The position numbers were made by a program, and so were the translations under genes. Positions 59,901 to 64,000 of a stretch of DNA of 64,000 nucleotides are shown in pieces. Numbering within the stretch: the first letter of the stretch is position 1; every line of letters starts with the position of its first letter. The stretch is taken from positions 2,358,169 to 2,422,168 of the forward strand of contig CAJNOP010000011.1 of NCBI GenBank assembly GCA_905250075.1, in the 5' to 3' direction. The DNA is from Rotaria sp. Silwood1. Taxonomy: Eukaryota; Rotifera; Eurotatoria; Philodinida; Philodinidae. Below the pieces are notes generated by a model. That model was not told the DNA's origin. It ran no database searches and saw only the letters and a list, made by a program, of their open reading frames with translations.

Positions 59901-61388
59901 CATTTAAATAAATCACTCAAATTTTTTATAAATGATACTAAAAAATAGAGAAACTGACTTTTTCGATAAATCTAAAATGTCAATGTGATAACAATATATC
60001 TTCAGCTGGAATTTAAAATCCGAGAAGTTCAAGTTAAATTTTATATATGTTACACAAGTTTTTATTTTCTAAGAAAAAGTACCTTCAAAGCGAAATGCAT
60101 AATGTTTTTTAAGCTTTTTTTTTGACATAAAAGAAAACATCTTGTTTTTAGCGCTTTTCATGACCATGACATAATTACAAATATATTCAAAATCAGTGTC
60201 AAGAACTACATTGAATCAAATACGTTTTAGAAATACTTTATATCCGATGAAAAACTGACCACTGAGAACCACAGGTGAATTTTTTATCAGAAAAGAAAAT
60301 TCTTTAAAATGTATTAGATTCAAAGTAGTTTTGACACTGATTCTGAATATCTAATTTGTCTTGCTTTATAATTGCGTCATAGCAACAAAAACTGCTAAAA
60401 AAAAAATTTTTTTTTTTTTCTATTGAAAAATCATTAAAAAAATGATGTAGGAGAGAAATGTGAGCTTTGTAAAGGTCTCAAGGTAACATTTATTTTTTGA
60501 ATATTTGATTACCATGTTCTACAGAATAAAATTTGTTTAACATATATAAAATTCAGGTTAGAATTCTCTGATTCACCTGATAGGAGTAAGTCATTATCAA
60601 ATGAGCATTTTAGATTTATCGAAAGATCTATTGTACATTCATATTGATCTTACAAAAACTTGAATCAGTCAAAATTGTATTAAATGGACATAACTCATTT
60701 TGTTAAGTTTTCAATTCTTCATCTATCAGTATAATTTATAAAACAAAATTTGAAGGATTCATTTAAATGACAGTAAGCACATGTTTTACAGATTATTTTC
60801 TGTTGTTTTATTCTCATAAGAATATGATATTGCTAAACAGTCAATATTGACTAACTTTTGAAAGGAAGAGGATTGAATGTTAACATTTTGAAGGTGGCCG
60901 TTCCAAACATTGATGTATTCAATGCAAAAAAAGAAAAGAAAAACAAAATATCGACGATCATACATACTCGATGGTCTTTATAGTTTCTCAATTAAAAATC
61001 TGTATCCATATTCTCAAAATTACTTAGAATTTCTAAAAAAACAATTTTTAAATTCATAATAATAGAAATAAATAACACATAAAAGAAGACCCATGATTCA
61101 TCTTCTATATCGAAGAAAAGATTTATATTCAATTAAATAAAAAGTTTACCTATAGACCATTGATCATTGCTGTTAGGCAACTTATATTTTACATGTACTG
61201 TTTTCTAAACGAAAAATAAAAAATAAACAAATTAAACAATATATATCTATATATACATATGGTAGTTGTCTAAGAGATGTCGTATTGTCTGGTACTTTTA
61301 TAGTAACATTAAATTTCGTTGATAGATCAGAGGTTGTTGCATACGGAAAAGTAATAACGAATATGAAAAGATATAATAAAAATTGCAT
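56931..61388 (-). CDS. Membrane-anchored copper type II monooxygenase (DBH/PHM) homologue without copper ligands, 414 aa
   Basis: Ten exons: 61257-61388, 61150-61204, 59183-59285, 59030-59124, 58866-58980, 57865-57917, 57457-57814, 57321-57394, 57186-57254, 56931-57121. All phases agree (415 codons). Signal peptide MQFLLYLFIFVITFPYATT. The luminal part follows the dopamine beta-hydroxylase / PHM fold: VKIEPFIQ, HICHV, a Cys then YQWA, GHGFQF, SGVILTISTV, FYMGTIVVG, GRKIVQSI, LKPGDYLIIECES. At the metal positions the family residues are replaced: the HH pair reads QQ, the His of VHYH reads Thr, HTH reads RYR, and the Met before Cys reads Leu. A membrane span (FLFIIVLLIVIWISIILG, about 330-350) and a 63-residue cytoplasmic tail follow. 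Catalysis by the usual mechanism is unlikely. A receptor-like or chaperone role is inference. Confidence 0.82.
57955..58210. mobile_element. Partial, diverged copy of the 28817-29439 foldback family
   Basis: In intron 5 of the monooxygenase-like gene. It starts with acaagggaagtttt...gagcaatcgctt and continues with gattttcgaatttcgacttg, the counterpart of gattttcgaatttccacttg in the intact element. The right arm is not recognisable, except perhaps gatctgaaacattc near 58430. Confidence 0.6.
59755..60925. mobile_element. Large old foldback element (about 1.2 kb) filling intron 2 of the monooxygenase-like gene
   Basis: Two arms of about 500 bp pair throughout. Matching blocks (left; complement of right): tcgataaatctaaaatg in both; ttttatatatgttacacaag and ttttatatatgttaaacaaa; atcatttaaataaatcactc and gtcatttaaatgaatccttc; atcagtgtcaagaactacat and atcagtgtcaaaactacttt. 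It occupies most of a 1.86-kb intron. No target duplication found and arms are diverged, so it is old. No open frame. Confidence 0.75.
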
Positions 61389-63236
61389 GTTAACGGCAAT
61401 ATGTTTGACTTCACGTATTCAATTTTTCACCTTATAGAATTATATTTGTAATTAAGTAGCAATGCAATACGAGAAGGACGACAAGTAGAAATAAAAGAAA
61501 GAGAACGATGTTTAGTAAGAAATTTGCTTTTCTTTTTTCTTCTTCATTACCATAAATATTCATTAATAAATTTTTTTTTCTCGAAAAAGATATACTTATA
61601 CAGATTATAAAGCGTGACAGCTTCTTCATAAAAAACACATACCTACAGGTTTTACAAATGCATAATAATTTTTTTGTCAGATAGAGTAAAACTGGTTTCA
61701 AATAGTAAAAAAAAAAAAAAAAGCAATAAATTTTGTTTCATATAATAAAACGAACAAGAATAAGATTTCGGTGTATTAATGACACTTTACATGATGATTC
61801 TTGCCTTTAGAGTAATGAAATTTTAGATGTATAATTGAGTACTTTCATAGGTTGTGAATAACAAATGTTGGAGGTTATCAAAATAATTATTTATAGAGTT
61901 CTTGTCACTGACAATTTTGATAAATGCTTTTGTAAATCGATACATAAAAGTTAGTACAAAGATCAAAATACTAAACAACTTCTTTTCCTAGATCTATGAT
62001 GTATCTCAATGTTTTTTTTACTTCAACACTAAGATTTCTGTACGAATTTGTCAAAACTCCTAACGAATTAAATTATAACATCTGATAAACAAATAATTAT
62101 TCTGATAACTTCAGATTTTTATAATTAATAATTTATGAAAGTAATAGATCATATGTCGAAAATTTTGAAAAATTTTCATTATTCTAAAGGTTTGAATTAT
62201 TATCGATATTCAGGAATATTATTTTTATCCATTTTTATTGCTTTTTTATTACTTAAAATTCGTTTTGCGTACCTCTTAAAAAGAATGTTATCAAACATTC
62301 AATATATGACAAATATCTTCTTTACTAAAGCTTAAATATTATCATTCAAAGTTATTATAGCATAGTTCAGTTAATAATTAAACCAAGGATTTTTGACCTC
62401 ATCATTAATACATATCACTAGGATTTAGTCGAATAGAATTGCATAAATACATACTTTTCAAGGAAATATTTCAAATATTCAATGTCATGATAATACAATC
62501 TCATAGCTATTTTATTCTGTAAATCCAGTCAACTACAACTTCTATTGTTATGTAACTCACAAACTTAATCATATGACTGTAAATATAGTCATTGTCTCAA
62601 ATGTTCAACTTTATTCTAAAAGGTGTTATTCACAGATATAAAACTGTTTTTTTTGGTATAATTTACATACATAAACTCTACACTAAAATTTCAAATAAGA
62701 AATTTCGATTTTATTTTTACAAGTGTCTTTTTTTAATTTTAAACAATGTGTTGCATGACATATTAGTCTTAAAATATTCTAAACAAGCATCGAAAATAGA
62801 TAAGTGAAGATACACAAAAGATTATTATTCACACCGCACACCTACACTCAATTATTCAGTTATCAAATAAAAATATCTACATTTTTGGTAGTCATGCTTT
62901 TCTTTCATTTATGTTAATTATATGTTCTGTCTTATGATATGGTAGATTATTCGAAACATTCTTACATTTTTTATTTTTTTTTGCTTAATTAATATTAATA
63001 GATCTATACATTTCATATTCAAGGACATAATCAAGTAAAAGAGAAAAAAAAAACCAAAATATTTATTCTTTTTCTGTATCAGTCATAAATACTACATAGG
63101 TTAGTGTTTTTTTTTGTCTTTATTCAAGTAGAAATAAACTAAAATAATTTGTTGTATGTATTGTTGTTGTTATTTTAAATTGCAGAATTAATGAATTTAT
63201 TAGAAATATATATGTATATAAATAAAAGAATGTTAT
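61389..63236. other. Intergenic, no gene seen
   Basis: About 1.8 kb between the monooxygenase-like gene and the xanthine dehydrogenase end. Short frames on both strands lack recognisable content. Poly-A/T rich. Confidence 0.6.
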
Positions 63237-64000
63237 TTAATAAGAACCACGAGCTTGAAATATTTCATGTTTATCAATACATGCACGTTCAGTAAATTCA
63301 TCAGCACATGCCATACGAAGTCGTTCAACTGTAGCTGGTGAATTTAATACAAAATATTCTGAATAACCTTGTTGTTCTCGATAAGCTTTACAAGCATTTT
63401 TCAGTGCAAAAAATACTGCAGCACCAAGAAAAAGTGGTGGTTCACCAATAGCTTTTGATGAATAAATAGCTCGAGGATTCGGTGCATTAGAAAGAAGTTC
63501 AACACGCATATCAATTGGAACATCATTAAATGATGGAATTTTATATGTACCTGGTCCGCGAGTAAATAAAGCACCTGCTTTTGTCCATGGATATTTTTTA
63601 TGATCACCCCAAATAAGTTCTTCCATTGTAAATAAACCAACACCTTGTATAAAAGCACCTTCAATTTGACCAATATCAATTTGAGGATTAAGTGATGTAC
63701 CAACATCCTACAAGAAAAGAAAAAAATAAATTGAATAATAATTTAATTCTTAAGAATATTTACCATAAGAATATCAGTACGTAACATATGCCAATCACCT
63801 GTTAATGTATCTAATTCAACTTCAACTGTTGCAGCACCTTGTGTAAAATAATTAAAATTTGCTCGATTGTTTGGAAAATCTCCACCTACTGGTTCTGGTG
63901 TTGCATAATAACCATGTGCACATAAATCAATACGTGAAAAATATGCTTTTTTAACCAAATTTTCCCATGAAAGATTGACATCATCATCAACAAGAAGTTT
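63237..64000 (-). CDS. XDH: Xanthine dehydrogenase, C-terminal part (runs off window end)
   Basis: Exons 63237-63707 and 63764->64000 (56-bp GT-AG intron, phase 0). The visible part is the last 235 residues of the molybdenum-cofactor domain. Landmarks: [87 protein letters not shown], then [20 protein letters not shown]. The Glu of GEPPLF is the catalytic base of the family, and the PPLF form favours xanthine dehydrogenase over aldehyde oxidase. The tail [20 protein letters not shown] is also typical. The enzyme oxidises hypoxanthine to xanthine and urate in purine breakdown. The N-terminal FeS and FAD domains should lie beyond 64000. Confidence 0.95.

Noticed and set aside
1-64000. tRNA, rRNA, spliced-leader RNA genes and CRISPR arrays
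   Set aside because: I looked for tRNA box motifs, leader-type donors and regularly spaced repeats and found none I could support. CRISPR is not expected in this kind of genome.

Overview
The window is nuclear DNA from a small, AT-rich, intron-bearing metazoan. Coding exons are joined by GT-AG introns, most of them only about 50-80 bp. Codon choice is A/T-ending, and genes are packed on both strands with stretches of simple sequence between them. The compact introns, the mix of orphan secreted proteins and animal-type genes, and the decaying gene copies would fit a bdelloid rotifer such as Adineta or Rotaria. That assignment is inference from overall style, not proven here. Every multi-exon model below was assembled by eye, with reading phase checked at each junction and total coding lengths divisible by three.

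Layout. 1-1577 (-): 5' part of a membrane M28 metallopeptidase. 2464-2784 (-): secreted TIL-type protease inhibitor. 3010-3430 (-): 3' exon of a dsRNA-binding-like gene. 4686-6072 (-): nine-exon protein I do not recognise. 8011-8820 (-): intronless secreted protein with two CCC-motif domains, with a broken copy at about 6612-6778. 11183-11637 (-): DUF2237 gene with an in-frame stop. 13260-14754 (-): casein kinase 1 alpha. 15248-16594 (-): ABHD4/5-like hydrolase. 18733-19059 (+): small ankyrin protein. 21307-21805 (-): small single-pass membrane protein. 22465-35043 (-): a very large gene for an unrecognised 1747-residue acidic, Q/N-rich protein. 39907-40173 (+): single HMG-box protein. 41312-46827 (+): divergent FOXN-like forkhead gene with CtBP-binding motifs. 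47988-49526 (+): ankyrin/TPR-like protein. 53502-56841 (+): S1 serine protease. 56931-61388 (-): copper-monooxygenase (DBH/PHM) homologue that has lost its metal ligands. 63237-end (-): 3' end of xanthine dehydrogenase.

The most striking structure outside the genes is a population of non-autonomous DNA elements. Many are foldback elements with long inverted arms, and they sit inside most of the few long introns. Two GC-rich elements have perfect 8-bp target duplications of hAT type. One foldback element is nested inside an older dispersed repeat with TA flanks. Another carries TTA flanks and nearly identical arms, so it looks recent. These insertions account for much of the sequence in the long introns.

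The genes do not form an evident pathway or operon. The best candidates for new biology are the ligand-less copper-monooxygenase homologue, the forkhead protein with an altered recognition helix and retained CtBP motifs, the orphan CCC-domain protein, and the intron-dwelling foldback family.
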